From Datisca glomerata (Eukaryota > Streptophyta > Magnoliopsida > Cucurbitales > Datiscaceae), in contig QANY01013337.1 of NCBI GenBank assembly GCA_003255025.1, positions 1,118,237-1,182,236 of the forward strand: a DNA stretch of 64,000 nt. Reading direction: 5' to 3'. Shown piece after piece: positions 47,550-60,357 of the stretch. A program made the position numbers and the translations under genes. Positions within the stretch are counted from its first letter, which is position 1; the number at the start of each line of letters is the position of its first letter. The notes under the pieces were generated by a model that ran no database searches, was not told where the DNA came from, and was given only the letters and a program-made list of their open reading frames with translations.

Positions 47550-48247
47550 TACGGGTGTTTTTCAGAGAACCAATGACAAGGCAACACGTGTCACGCCAAT
47601 ACTAAATAAATTCGAGACGAAGGAAAGTTTAGGAGAGGGACTGACCTCACCTGGTCAATCCCCAAGGGAGCTTTGTTCGCATAGACCTAAGCATTGCGAG
47701 AACATAAATGGAATCTATGAGGAGAGCTTGTTAATCTCGAATACCAAGATCGTCAATACCCGTCGAAAGTAACGTTCCAGATGGCACCTTCCTACACGCC
47801 CTAGCATCTAACAGGTCTAATCGTCGCGGCAGAGTGTCAGATCAACCTCCGATAGGTCACTCTAAAGTCATGTCAACATTTAATGTTCGTCGATTTATGT
47901 CAAAGGTCGCCTCTTTCCTGTCCAATCAAGGACGGATCTCATGTCCCGAGAAGCTTCCCTAGCACGCTCCCAAGACTTCCTCGACACACTTTTTCTAGAG
48001 GAATCCAGATATTAATGTCCACATATACTGAGAGAACATGCATGTCATTTCTCCCTAAGGAAATTATGCCAAAATAATGCCAGGATACTGACTTGGGCAT
48101 TTGAGGCCTTTAGGTAAGACAACTTCCCCTAGTTCACCTCGCCTTCGGGTTCTTTGTTTGTGTTTTGCAGATTCTTGGGTTAAGGGGAGTACTGCGCTAG
48201 GAGAGAATCGCATGCGAACATCACTATTAAAATTTTCGACATCAACA
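47550..48247 (+). repeat. 5' LTR of the LARD-like element
   Basis: Shares with the 3' copy: CAATGACAAGG, GAAGGAAAGTTTAG, CACCTTCCTACACG, CTGTCCAATCAAGGAC, CACCTTCGGGTTCTTTG-like and TTTTCGACATCAACA. Left boundary approximate. Confidence 0.75.
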
Positions 48248-49577
48248 GTCGGTGTTGTCTGTGGGGATGAGTTTGGCATCCTACGCTGATGAAATCCAGA
48301 CGAGAGGGAGGATTCACCCTTTCCCACGGCGGAAGGACATTCTGCCATCATAATGATTATACGACAAAGGAAGAAGGATACAGCAATTGTAATCTCGGGG
48401 GCAACCAGGGCAGGGAGAAAATGTGTGCCAGACACTGCCCAAGTCATTACAATCTCTTACATAGAAGTGGTCTTCCCTCTATGACTCAAAGGCCCATTGG
48501 AGGATTCGCTATACTCCCGCAAAACCGTGGGGAAAACTATTTAGGAAAAAGTGAGACGACACCTTAACCGGGAGGAACTACCACCCCTCGAGGAAACTGA
48601 GACAAAAAACGAAACCCGACTTCGGATGGCCAAGCTCCCCCTTTTTGTAAGGTTTTGGTTGAGGTCATCCTAGGAAGATGAGGGAGGAGAGTGAGGCTGC
48701 TGAAGAACAAACGAAGGCAGAGACCCCTAAAAGACCTTCCAGAGGTGATTTGTGAGCAACTGCGGAAGATTGAGGAAAATTTTGGTAGACCACCCTCCGC
48801 CCAACTCCTTGGTATCTTTTTGGCCACCAACAATTTTACAAGGCTCCCGCGTAAATAAAAGCTACGTGGCACAGATAAATGGGCTTGAGATCATCCCCAG
48901 ATGAAATACAAAGTCTTACATCAATCCTTCACCACGGTTGAAATGCAAATCTGGGTTATACAGCTCTCGACTCCCACATCCTTGCTTGGGTGAAATGAAA
49001 GGGCGAATGTCGTGTCAAAATTGGTATACGGGCTCACATGACAAACCCAGGGTATTCAAGACTTTTTACACCAGCCTTCAAATGGAATCAGGTTTTTAAC
49101 AATGGGATACACAAGCGTGATCCTTCCAAGCTCCCGCTTGAACCGGATGAACCCATAAGAATGGACCCATGAACAATTAACTGCCTGGAGAGCAGTCCAA
49201 AGAAGAACTTGAAGAAATCAAGGCGGTCAACCGTTCTCCCATTAGGGCAGTCGTAAAGAACGACTAAGGAAGGGTTGATACTTACTTCCGAGCATAAGGT
49301 AGAGCTTAGGAGTCCCGATGTTAAGGCAAAGATGAAGCTCGGAAAAAAGCACACACCAAGCTCCAATAAGAAATGAAAGGCATCAGCTCAGGAAATAAAA
49401 AGAGTTGATGCCTTCAATTCTGCACCTTGGCTTACCCTCCCCAGTCAGAGCAGAAGAAGCGGTCTACTTTTTAAACGGCCAACACCAAGGTGTAACGGAC
49501 AACAAAGATCATGTACTCAGCGACATTTGTCAAAGAAAAGGAAAAATTGACTCTTCCATGATGTTTGAAAGAGGATT

Positions 49578-49847
49578 TAAAAGTTATGACTAGTGTGATA
49601 CTCTAGCCCACCAATCGAGATTAAAAAGTGATGACTAGAGTGGTGCTCTAGCCCGCTAGTCGAGATTAAAAAGTGATGACTTGCGTGCTGCTCTAGTCCA
49701 CCAGTCAGGATTAAAAAGTGATGACTGGCATGGTGCTCTAGCCCACCAGTTGGGATTAAAAAGTGATGACTAGCGTGGTGCTCTAGCCCGCCAGTCAGGA
49801 TTAAAAACTGATGATTGGCGTGGTGCTCTAGTCCGCCGATCAGGATT
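49578..49847 (+). repeat. 45-bp tandem repeat, six copies
   Basis: Units of AAAAAGTGATGACT.GCGTGG, TGCTCTAGCCCGCCAGTC, AGGATT, repeating at 49578, 49623, 49668, 49713, 49758 and 49803. A minus-strand frame of 97 codons (HHASHHFLI...GGLEHH repeats) is produced by the repeat and is not treated as a gene. Confidence 0.85.
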
Positions 49848-51199
49848 GAAAAGTGACGTCTCTCGAGCACCCTGACTCGTCAAACGGGATCAAGGGCCTA
49901 GCCAGAGCAGGCACGTCTAGCTAGACATCAAGGTAAAAAGTGATGTTTGCCAAGCATCCTAGCTCGTAAGATGGGATCAAGGGTCTAGCCAGAGCAGGCA
50001 CACCTGACTTGAGAGCCCCGATCGCTTTTCGGCTAAGGATTTGGGATCATAATAACTTGGTCTGACACCCACACGAAGTCAAGCCAAAAGGGAACTCAAC
50101 CCACGAGCAGCACGCAATTTCTAAGTTGAGGATGAAAAAAGCCTCAACCTTCTCCCACAAGGTGAGCAAGGAAGAAAGCCACTACCTCGTGATTCGAGAT
50201 GATCTTGAAGGATACGACTATAAGGGTTGTGCTTGGTCCACTCCCGATGAGTTTTTTATTAAGCACTAGGAGGTGATAAAACGAGGTGGGATGCGATCGA
50301 GGAAGTCACCTAGTTATAAATCCAAGGACAGGATCCCCGGCTAAGTTGCAAACCTCTTCTAAGGGTAATATTCTACTACGAAAGGAACTTTACAACTTTA
50401 AGCCGGTAATCAACGTAGAAAAAAGGGTTCACCACACACGCTTATTGATGGTAAGAAAATCGTCGTGAATGGAATGTCAGTAACTTTGAGGCATAACATT
50501 TAAAAGATAACCGAGAGGAAAACAACAACCATGGAAAAAAAAGAAAGGCAAAAGAGGCCCCGGAAGGGGATGGACCACCGTTATCCCAGGGAGAAAAGAG
50601 GAACGGGGTGTAAGAACGAGCGTTGGCAAAGGTTTCAACTCTTTCAGGAAAGTAAGAATGAAGAAAATGAGAATGAGAACTGCCTATTTATAGGCCCAGA
50701 AGAAAGAAACCGTTCATTTAATGAGAATTGAAGAGGGTCATGATGGCAAGCGTCGTAATAGTGATACGCCCACTGAAAGGCCGTTTCGCGGGCTAAAAAG
50801 AAAAATTTTGAAAAATCAAACGTCACTCAAACGACTACGGGAATGAATCGACGCATTGAGAAAGACAGGCTTCGCATTTAGCAACCCTCACCCTCCTCTA
50901 CGCGCACCCACACGCCATTAATGCTTCCACTCCCAAGAGATTTATGGCCTTGAACCACGAAAAAAGGTGAAATGACGTGTGCATGATGGATGAGTGACGA
51001 TGAAAACAGTAAGATAATTGATCCCATTCGGTACAACCCTCCTAACCAAATAAACTTCAAACATAAACGTGAAGTTCCCGGGACTGATGAAGTTCTTAGT
51101 TTGTCACCACTCATTGCTCGGACGAGGAGCTCAGATAAAGAAGTCTTCAGACCTGGGAAAATGAAGCCACCCAAGTCTTCAACTGGAGGAAACCGTTGC

Positions 51200-51891
51200 A
51201 GGTGTTTTCTCAAGAATCAATGACAAGGTCGTGTCACCCCAATATCAAATAAGTCTGGGATGAAGGAAAGTTTAGAAGAGGGACCGACCTCACCTAGTCA
51301 GTCCTAAGGGAGCTCGGATCGAATAGACCTGAGCATATACAAGAACATGAATGGAATCCACGATGAAAGCTCAGTTAACCTCAAATACCAAGGTCGTCAT
51401 TACCCGCTGAAAGTAACATCCCAGATGACACCTTCCTACACGTCTGAGCACCAAACAGGTCTAATCGCCGCAGCAGGGTGCAAAATCAACCTTTGATAGG
51501 TCACTTCGAAGGCATGTCAACATTTAATGCTCGTTATTTTATGTCAAATGTCACCTCCTTCCTGTCCAATCAAGGACAGATCTCGTGTCCCGGAAAGCTT
51601 CCCTAGCACGTTCCCAAGACTTCTTGACACACTTTCTCCGCAGGACTCCAGGTATAAATGTCCTCATCTTCTGAGAGTAGAGGTATGTCATTTCTTCCCT
51701 AAGAAAACTATGCAAAAATAATGTCAAGATACTAACTTAAGCATCGGAGGCCCTTAGGCGAGACAACCTCCCTTCGGTTCCCCTCACCTTCGGGTTCTTT
51801 GTTTATGTTTTGCAGATTCTGAGGTCAAAGGGAGCCCTACACTAGGAGAGGATTCATGCGAACATTATTGTTGAGATTTTCGACATCAACA
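51200..51891 (+). repeat. 3' LTR of the LARD-like element
   Basis: Diverged copy of 47550-48247, visibly more than 10% different by eye, so an old insertion. Confidence 0.75.
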
Positions 51892-52179
51892 ACTCTGATA
51901 GTATAATTTTATAAATCAATTCAATGCAAAGGGAATGAATGTATTTATTTACTATTAACATTAAAAAGGTGGAAAAGATTAAACATAACCTGGATTATGC
52001 CACATTCCTTATTCTACTGGATCTTACGAATAGGTCAGATATTGTTATTCATTATATTTTAACATGATACATTGCAAGCTAAACTAGCATATAACCAACT
52101 TGCGATGAAAAGAGAATGTATAGTAATGTTATGAATGACCTAATATCGAATAATGGTAATAATATTAGCTTCCTATTCT

Positions 52180-52590
52180 TTCCTTGGACTCCTCTACTAA
52201 GTAATGGAAAGTGGAAGACGTGTATGGACTTCGTTGGTATGCACAATTTTCCCGAATGACCACTATCCATCCTAACATTAATGAATTGGTGGATGCCACC
52301 TCTTGACAACAACTTATATCATCTATAAATGCTATTTAGGTACGACCATATAAAAATGTATGAATCTGATCAGAGAAAACCACTTTATCATTAAGCAAAG
52401 GTTATATTACACATGTTGTTAATTCCTTTGATAGAAAAGATGGCGTTAATATTGAGTAAAGCTCTCGTCACACTAAAGCAACATAACATGAAGAAGAACC
52501 TTGAGAAGTTTACGTTTGACGTGGTATCGGGAAAGTTTCTAGAACACCCAATAACGAAAAGGGGTATAAAATCTGATCCAGATTAGATAA
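52180..52590 (+). pseudogene. Ty3/gypsy reverse-transcriptase remnant
   Basis: In several frames: NGKWKTCMDFV (gypsy NGKWRMCVDF), YDHIKMYESDQ (normally YNQI.M...D), and NMKKNLEKFTFDVVSGKFLEH-type block with ITKRGIKSDPD (normally KLNPEKC.FGV..GKFLG...RGIE..P). The central FxxDxxxY.. and YVDD motifs are lost. Strongly decayed. Confidence 0.7.
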
Positions 52591-53534
52591 TACTAATACT
52601 GGAATTCTATGAGCATTAAAAAAATCTAACACTTCCGAGAATTTGGCAACTCTGGATAAAATCATGTCAAGGTAATGTGACTAGTGCAAACCATTCTTCC
52701 AATTGTAAAGGAAGAACATGAGTTTTGACTATAACCCCCAATATGATGAGACTTGAATTCAAATGAGTATTTTTCCTCCCTGCCCCCTACTTTAATCGGT
52801 CGTAGAAAGAGATATGTTTGCACCCAATTGTGTTTGACACCATCATGCTCATAAGAATAGAGCAACCCGCAAGGGTTTCAAAAGTCAGTATATAACATCA
52901 GCAAAACTCTTATAGGCATGAAAACATGTTATAAGAAGATATAAATTGTGGCCTTATACTAGTATCTACCTTATCAAAATTGAAGTTGTGTGCTTCTAGG
53001 CCTTCACGATCTATGTAGTCATTAAGTTTTCAATATACTCGATGTTGTATATTTTAGAGATTTCAAGACGGATGTAGAAATGGTTGTGGAACTTGGCAGA
53101 AGATATATGTATATATATACACGGTCAAGGTTATTCCGGGCATCATTCTCGAGAAATTTTGAATCTTCACATATGATCCACCATCTGAACTTTCTACATT
53201 CACTCCTAGAAATGGAAACTAGAAAAGTGGAATTCTGACATCTCGATCCGTTGTAGTCAACCTCACGGTGTGCCTGACAGGCGAGTGAATCCTACGTTCT
53301 CCTTTTTGTTAGCAGCTCTTGGATCAATCGCTCTTAGAGGCCATGTTTTATAAAAAAAAATGTAACTTTCATGCTTGAATGGGTCAAGAAAAGTAAGACC
53401 TTTCAAAATGATCATTGTTTTGGCCTTAGTCCTTTTGACTCTAAAGGGGGACTATTTAAGATTGTTCCCTTATACCACTTTTATTATTTTTATCAAGACA
53501 CTTATTTAGAGTAGTAATAAATGATTTATTTTTA
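52591..53534. other. Unassigned, probably more gypsy remnant
   Basis: No clear motif. (TA)-rich at 53105-53121. Confidence 0.35.
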
Positions 53535-55491
53535 TATTATATGTAATATATTCTTGTAAAATGTACACAAGAATAATAATACTTGTTTCGTAGGTTCTAT
53601 AACTCAAAGGAATAATGTAATTGACTAAGAGTTCTTTATGACTTATATATATTTATTTTCACTGTCTAGTAAAGATGTGCACTTTACTGAGATAAAATGT
53701 AGTACATTAACTGTATCATGTAGAGTGACTTAACTTGATCACTAGGTGGAGTATCTGATTTATGTCCTAATTCATTTCTAATATACTAAAATGACTAATG
53801 AGTTTATTTTTCAGTAAAAGTATTATATTGAGAAAATCATAACTCATTGTTCTAGATATTGTATTATGAGTGTTCTAAATATTGAGAGAGTTATGAACTC
53901 ATATTTAGTACTTTAATTGTTTTGATCTACTATGGTTGAAATTTTATGAGTAAATATATTTGTATGTTGGATGACTGAGTTGTTAGATAATGAGCATGCA
54001 TAAATTCTCAACAACAGAGTCCATAAACATTGTTAAGTAAGTGACATAGTATCACTTGACAGAATACATTTATGTGATTATAGCAATCTAAATACTTAAT
54101 ATCTCTAATAGTTTAATTAGACATTTGATATTTACTTCAGGCATCAATAATGAAAACTATCATAGTTGATCAGTAAAATGAGATTTGGAACTCAATGAAC
54201 AAGATGTGTATACTAGGAGTGAAAAAAAATATTACTGAACCGTCCGAACTGAACCAAACCAAAAATGGTTGGTTCAATTAGTTATATAAGTTACATCAGT
54301 GCGGTTCAATTCGACATTTCTGTTGAGCCGAAGTTTAAGTTCGGTTTGAAAATTCATGAGATTTCAAACCGAATCGAACTGAAGCATATAACCTGAAAAA
54401 TTAGGGTTAGGGCTCATTTGTATCCCTTCTCAAAATCGTGCCTGCCTTCTCCCTGAAACGCGACTCTCAGAATCTTAGTAGCAGGCAACTTCATGTTTGC
54501 CATCTTCTTAGTCTTGGACAACTTGATGGGATAGATAATATCAAGGGATTAAAGACTTGGTAGTGGGTTGTGAAATCACCCCACTGAAAGGTCAAGGATG
54601 GTAGTGTAATTAACTTTTTTTTCCTTTAAGCGAAGCTTCTTCCCCATCATGCCCAAAAGATGACAAATAAACTCCAAATAACAGAGCCTCTAATGAAGGT
54701 TCTCACCTCCCTCCCTCAAAAGTTAACCCATCTCTTCTTCCCTTGGAGCTTCATGGTCCTTCCACCGATCCAAATCAGTGTCGTCCACGGGAGAATACGC
54801 AGGCAATTCTGTAAAGAAATGGTGTGATTGGGGCTGGTTTTGGATTTATTCAAGAAAATTACCATTTTCACTAAAGAATTGGACATGAAGATAGAGAAAT
54901 CAAAGTTCAAGGGATGGAGTTCTGTCTGAATGGGTATGTCAGATCCTGATGGATTACACTGCTTATTTTTTTCTTCCCGAAATCTTATCTCTACGACTTG
55001 GCTTTAGATACTTAATCCAACATTGGATTTTTATGTAAATAATTATACGTTTCAAACTATCAAATAAGATAATTAAAATTGATCACCTAAGGTTTAGTAA
55101 TTAGAGTTTTAATATATCTGATAGATTGTTGATCTTTTGATGTGTAGATATTTTATGATAATTTTTATTTTAATGATGGGCACAAATAGAAATACCAAAA
55201 AATAATAGATATGCTATCTACAAGTGATTATGGTTCTCATGCCACACGATTAAGGACAACGATTATTTTCTCCCTAATATCTCATCGTCAGAGAGAAACA
55301 GAGAGGTTGAATCAAAATGGAATCTCAGATAGAGAATCGTGTGAATCTGGAAGGTCAATTGATTGGCTCTAAATTGTGTTCTACTGTCATGGATTCATGT
55401 ACGGTTCCGATTTTATAGTTATTTGATTCTTAATGTGTTCAACATAAGTTCTTGGGGTTTTAAGATATGATAACAAGAATTTTATCTAACA
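53535..55491 (+). repeat. Copia LTR remnant, interrupted by a CCGAACC element
   Basis: 53535-54200 is homologous to the minus-strand LTR at 36530-37180 (shared ACTAAGAGTTCTTTATGACTT, ATGAGTGTTCT/GCTCT, TAAGTAAGTG.GATA, TTATGTGATTAT). After the inserted element, 55000-55491 ends ...ATCTAACA just before TGGTATCATAGC, a copia-like primer site. The LTR start is lost. Confidence 0.6.
54210..54960. mobile_element. CCGAACC-family element (copy 3), inserted in the LTR remnant
   Basis: Begins TAGGAGTGAAAAAAAA followed by GAACCGTCCGAACTGAACC and inverted TTCGGTTTGAA...CAAACCGAATCGAACTG blocks up to 54400, much like copy 1 at 3538. The right end is uncertain. Confidence 0.5.
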
Positions 55492-55493
55492 AG

Positions 55494-55507
55494 TGGTATC
55501 ATAGCAA
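55494..55507 (+). promoter_or_regulatory. Copia-like primer-binding site
   Basis: TGGTATCATAGCAA, one change from the usual TGGTATCAGAGC. Confidence 0.55.
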
Positions 55508-55659
55508 TTCATGAAACATTGAGAATCCGTTTTTAAGTTTAGATCCATGATTATTGAGAATTATATGGATATTTTTTTATGCTCTTAGATTTAAAATCCA
55601 AGTTTTGGATTTATATGGATTTTATAACATTTTTGGGTAAGATTCATAATTAAGGTTGT

Positions 55660-55985
55660 TGGCCGGCAGATTCACCACCGCCAACAGAAGTTTTTCCGCG
55701 CCGGCAAGAGGGTTCGCGGCCTCTAGCCGCGACTATCAGGCGGGCGGTCTGGTCTGCGACTTATGTCAGTGCCGTGGGCTAAAAGCCCACCGCAGTGGTT
55801 TAGATACACGGGCCAAAGGTTGCCCGAGAGAGGTAAAGGGACGGGGGCCTTCGGCCACAAGAATCAGTAACATTAAGAAAAAAAAAGGGTGGCTGGGCTG
55901 CGAGCTTCGGCCCGCCCAGTCCCCTTCTGGGCTGCGGCATAGTCGGGCCAGAAACTGCATCTGCCGACTGCCAGTGAAGGAGTCA
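55660..55985. other. GC-rich island with strong short hairpins
   Basis: Abrupt GC-rich block in AT-rich DNA. Self-complementary pieces with tight loops: GTGGGCTAAAAGCCCAC (55776-55792), CGGGCC...GGTTGCCCG, GGGGCCTTCGGCC with a TTCG loop, and GAGCTTCGGCCCGCCC. A 111-codon frame (55656-55991) spans it, but the composition alone explains the lack of stops. It occupies the place of a leader after the primer site, as the GC-rich piece at 34860-35120 does in the minus-strand copia relic. Confidence 0.5.
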
Positions 55986-57300
55986 AATTAAGGAACAATC
56001 TTTAATTGGGGAAAGGGAGATTGACGAATATGAAGCGTGATCGTAGAAGCAAAATATGGTTCTCAACAACCAAAACGAGTATGAAGCCTGGTCATAGAAG
56101 CAAAATATAGTTCTCAACAACCACAAATTACATGATCATAATTTAAAAAAGGCCAACATTTTCAATAAAGACTCCATCACCTAAATGAACATTAATAATT
56201 GATCTCTTTGTCCAAGAGATTAGCATCAATCGCATACCAGAAATAAAAACCCTAGAATTTGGAAATGACGCCTCTGTCGCAATTTGAAACGATTGAAATC
56301 AGTATGACGATGGGGAAGAAATGGAAATACCTGAAACTTGAGAAGGTGAGGAGCTCTCTACCCTCACTGGCATTTCTCACTGCTCTCTGTTCCCGCAATC
56401 TGTACTAAATAATTTGGTAGCCGAAATATCCGCGAAATAGCCGATTACCCGCTCTTATTTCACCGTGTAGATACAATTGCGGGTATTCGTTTACGGCATT
56501 AACAGTATGAGGACTCAAAATTAAACAAAAACTGATGAAGATTGAAGACGACAGATAATCAATATAAAGAAAACTATACGGGATCGAAACCTTGATGGCA
56601 TGAATGCAAACCCTCAATGTCTATATCTACAAGTAAATAACATATAAGAAACAACCCATTTCAGACACATTTCCAGTGGCAACGGTGAGAAAGTGGTGAA
56701 GACGAGGCTGTGGCAGTGATGACAAGGTGGTGGAGGTGGTGATGAGCCGGTGGCCGTGGCGACGAGGCTAGGGCGTTCGACTTCTCTCTTCCTTTGTTCA
56801 CGCGTCTTTTCTATGTTAGCAAATAAGAGAGGAGAGATTTAAAGAGCGCAAATGGGAACGTGACAAACGCCGTCGTCAAAAATTATTTTCCTACCGACAT
56901 TTTTAAGTATATCAGATAAGTTATAACGACGCTATAAAATTTTACTGTCATCAAATATCAAACGACACTTTATAATCATTATCGAAAAATTCATTTTCTT
57001 TGACAACGTTTTGTAGAATTACCCTTGTGAAATAATTCAGATAAAGTTTCACGACATTACAAATTTGTATCATCGTGAGTACCAAAAAGTTTACGACGGT
57101 AAGCAATTAATAGTCCAGAAATGACATTATTAAAATAAACAGTCGTCTATATTTTTACTTACCGTCGTTAAAGTTCAAATTTCAAACAGTGGCCATGACA
57201 CATTATGGGCTACATGCATTGAAGAGGGACCAAAGTATTTAAAGTCAATCTAAACACAATAACACACAAGTGATCACAAGCAATTAGCTTTGACTAGTGA
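55986..57300. other. Mixed spacer with a possible DNA-transposon end
   Basis: A 51-bp direct duplication lies at 56028-56130 (TGAAGC.TG.TC.TAGAAGC, AAAATAT.GTTCTCAACAA). A GTGGTGGAGGTGGTGATGAG tract is at 56725. From 56865 to 57180, ACGACG/CGTCGT motifs recur in both orientations (CGCCGTCGTCAAAA, AACGACGCTATAAAA, TTTACGACGGTAAG, CTTACCGTCGTTAAAG), which resembles subterminal repeats of CACTA elements. No transposase. Confidence 0.35.
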
Positions 57301-57544
57301 TTTCTTTTGGAATTCGCCTTCCTCTTTCTGCTCACTAATTTAGGCGATGGAGGTTCTTCTCCAACACCATCTCGGTATTGTTTCTCTCCCTTTTATCAAG
57401 TTAATCTCTCAATTTACTTATTATTAACAATTAATTCTCTCCATCAAGAACTGTTAACTCCAGTAAAACTCTCAATCTATCCATACGAACCTTTTTCCTC
57501 AATTTCTAATGCAAAGTAAACGCCTGCAATTAGACGTAGTGAGT

Positions 57545-57790
57545 GTTTATTGATCGGTTATTTGTAAATCTACATCATTTTGAAGTTTGTTTTGAAAAAA
57601 TATACATTTTTTTCAAATATAAGAAAAATGTATTCCTGCCCACCAAATCAAATCAATCAATGCAATCTCTCTCTCCTTAATCATCTCTCTTCCCTTTCTA
57701 ATGCACATATCAAATCAACCAAATTTGACAAGTACCGTCTTCTCCATTTTTAGCATCCTCCTGGCTTACTTCTTCTCTCTTATTCAACGA
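57545..57790. repeat. Left arm of a large inverted repeat
   Basis: Its reverse complement matches 63745-63975: TAAATCTACA.CATTTT, AAGAAAAATGTAT, CCACCAAATCAAATCAAT, CACATATCAAATCAA, AAATTTGACAAGTA, TCTTCTCCATTTTTAGC. Arms are about 240 bp and lie about 6 kb apart. Confidence 0.8.
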
Positions 57791-60340
57791 AACTTCTGTT
57801 GAAATTATGTCCATAAAGTAAAGTGTGATAACTATTTATGAGTATTTAGTTATTTTTTTTGACATTTACGTATTACTGAATTTTATGAATAAATGAAAGT
57901 TTTCTTTAATTAAAGTGTGTTTATAATTTATTTAAATCATGAAACTGTTGTTAACATAAAAAGAGTAAAGACTGAGAGGTCTTCCAGATAAACTCTTCTG
58001 AAATAGTTCAGAATATTATTCGCAGTCTTAGGATTGACTAAGCAATCGAGCCCAATTATGATTGTTAGGTTGAACTAAAGGATGTCGATCTCGAGGCATT
58101 GAGTGGAGACTCTAACGGTTGACCTAGACATGTTATAGAACATGTTGAATAAACTAATAACTAATTAATTTACAGCAAAGTCATTTATTTAACTTTAAAT
58201 CTAATTGTTACACCTTAACGGTATTTTCATAATTACATTAATCTTGAGGTAAATACGAAACCGGACTTAGGTACTTGCGATCTTTGATATGCCAAATGAG
58301 TAAGTTCAAATTGTCGGACAATACCATAGTAGTCAATTCTGTTTCGATGACCATTTAAATTTTTTGAAAAACTGAATATTTTAGATATTTCAATATTCCG
58401 GTGTTCAGTTTCGAAAAAAATTGCGATCATATAAAACAATATTATAAATTTTATCATAAATAAGATAAGTGAAAATATTAAAATAATCACTTATTAACAT
58501 ATCATAAAATAATTTTTAGTAAACATCATCAAGACATACATGTCATTAGAAAAATCATATAATTCATATTTAGTTATTAAATTTTTATTACTAAAAAAAT
58601 AATAAAGTAAATATTAAAATCAACTTTTACATACCTTGAGATTCAAACCTAGGGCATGAAACACGCTGGACGCCTTTCCTCAGCACCCAACGCAATCGAC
58701 CCAATAGTTAGTTGGTTGAAAAACTTGGATTTCAAAAATACATAACCAGCATCTGTTCGGAAAATTTGCACCCCTATTATGTTCCGTTCCCACACTGAAA
58801 ATCAAAACATTATGTCCATTCCGGCCGAAATGGAATAGAACGAAATTAACAGTTATGGATAATACTTCGGCTGCTGGGACTGTAATTCAGTTATGTTAGA
58901 GTTACGTGATTCATATATATGGAATTCGTGACGAGATTGTAAAAATAACAATATCACATTATGCTTTATCGATAAGTGTGTGATAAATAAACCTGGACAG
59001 GTACTCGATGAAATGAATCATTGAATAAGACATGGTGAGCTTTACGAGACACTTACTGTTATGTCTTTCTTATTCACAGTCAATAATGAATTAAAGAAAT
59101 AATAACTAGAGGGTAGAATGATAATTTTACATCACGCTCTTGTTAATGATATTCATGAAGGGTAACATCATAAAATATCTTGTGGATCGTGAAATGAAAA
59201 TTTTTATTTGCACCAACAGAAATGCAACGCACATGAATCTAGAGTTGATTCGGTATCGGACATATAATGGAGTCGTACGATGTTGGGATTAAATAGGTCG
59301 AGAATTTATGGAGGTAAATTAGGCGGGTATTTGAATCCCATAAATTTATTCATGTGAGTTCATTCAGTCTTAAGAGTAGCTCATAAGGACAGGAATGAGA
59401 AACAACTTCAATTGAACAAAAAACGTGTTTTGGACCAAGGTACACTTCCCGAACCCCTATGTGATGGGTGTCATCACTAAATTAGTGAGAAAATTAATGT
59501 TTAAATTAATTAATTTATTATTTTTCTAATTACTGGATAATTAGTAAATAAAAAATTAATTAATTAATTGATAGATATCAATTTAATTTATCAATTTGAA
59601 TTGATGAATTTGGACACAGTCTTGGCTCTAGGGGAGATGAAAAAATCACAGATAGCAGTGCATAGGGAGATGAATTTCGGTAATTTAACATATAAGGGTA
59701 TATGTGTAATTTTTTTAATTATTATACAAGAGATTGCATTAGGGTTGCATCCCTAACCCTAATCATAGTATCCATGGGAGATGAAAAAATCACAGATAGC
59801 AGTGCATAGGGAGATGAATTTCGGCAGTTTCATATAGAAGTATATGTGTAAATTTTTTAATTATTATACAAGAGATTGCGTTAGGGTTGCATCCATAACC
59901 CTAATCATAGTATGTGATTATTTAGAGCAAAAAAAAGTTATCTCCCCTCCCACCTACAGTTTCCGTTGAAAACTATCTAAGGAAGAAGAAAATTTATTTT
60001 TTCTTCCTCAGTTATTTAGAGAACCCAAACTCTATTCCTAACAATATTGTTGCGAGATATACTTCTAAATCTTACGGATGGTTGTTGGTGTGAAGATTAA
60101 TTGAAGTTCTATGAATCTCAAGAACGAATAACGCAAGACAAATAATTGGATCCTGCCAAATTAAAATTTCTCCAATACAAGAAAATGTATAAATTGTTTC
60201 TATCTTTTCTCAATACGTTTATCTAAATATGTATGACCGTTAAGTGGTTTTATATTTAATTCGATTAAATATTTGTTTAGAAAAGTTTTGATATTCCGCC
60301 CACGAACCATTTATGGTTCATTAATTTTGTTCTAAATCTA
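57791..60340. other. AT-rich interior, LTR-like but unassigned
   Basis: No gene. A 144-bp direct duplication starts at 59637 and 59781 (ATGAAAAAATCACAGATAGC; TTAGGGTTGCATCC; CCCTAATCATAGTA). Confidence 0.4.
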
Positions 60341-60357
60341 AAACCCGATTCAACAAC

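Larger units (their letters stand above)
47550..51891 (+). mobile_element. Large non-autonomous LTR element (LARD-like, probably gypsy-derived), about 4.3 kb
   Basis: Two direct repeats of about 690 bp (47550-48247 and about 51200-51891, both ending CGACATCAACA) enclose about 2.95 kb that is GC-richer than its surroundings. Directly after the first LTR, TCGGTGTTGTCTGTGGGG resembles the gypsy-type primer site GGCGCCGTCTGTGGG with C-to-T changes. No protease, integrase or reverse transcriptase motif is seen inside, only short frames. The exact LTR start and a target duplication could not be fixed. Confidence 0.72.

Noticed and set aside
49577..49870. 97-codon minus-strand frame with HHASHHFLI repeats
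   Set aside because: Product of the 45-bp tandem repeat inside a non-autonomous LTR element.
55656..55991. 111-codon frame through the GC-rich island
   Set aside because: Absence of stops is expected from the GC content; no domain or start context supports it.
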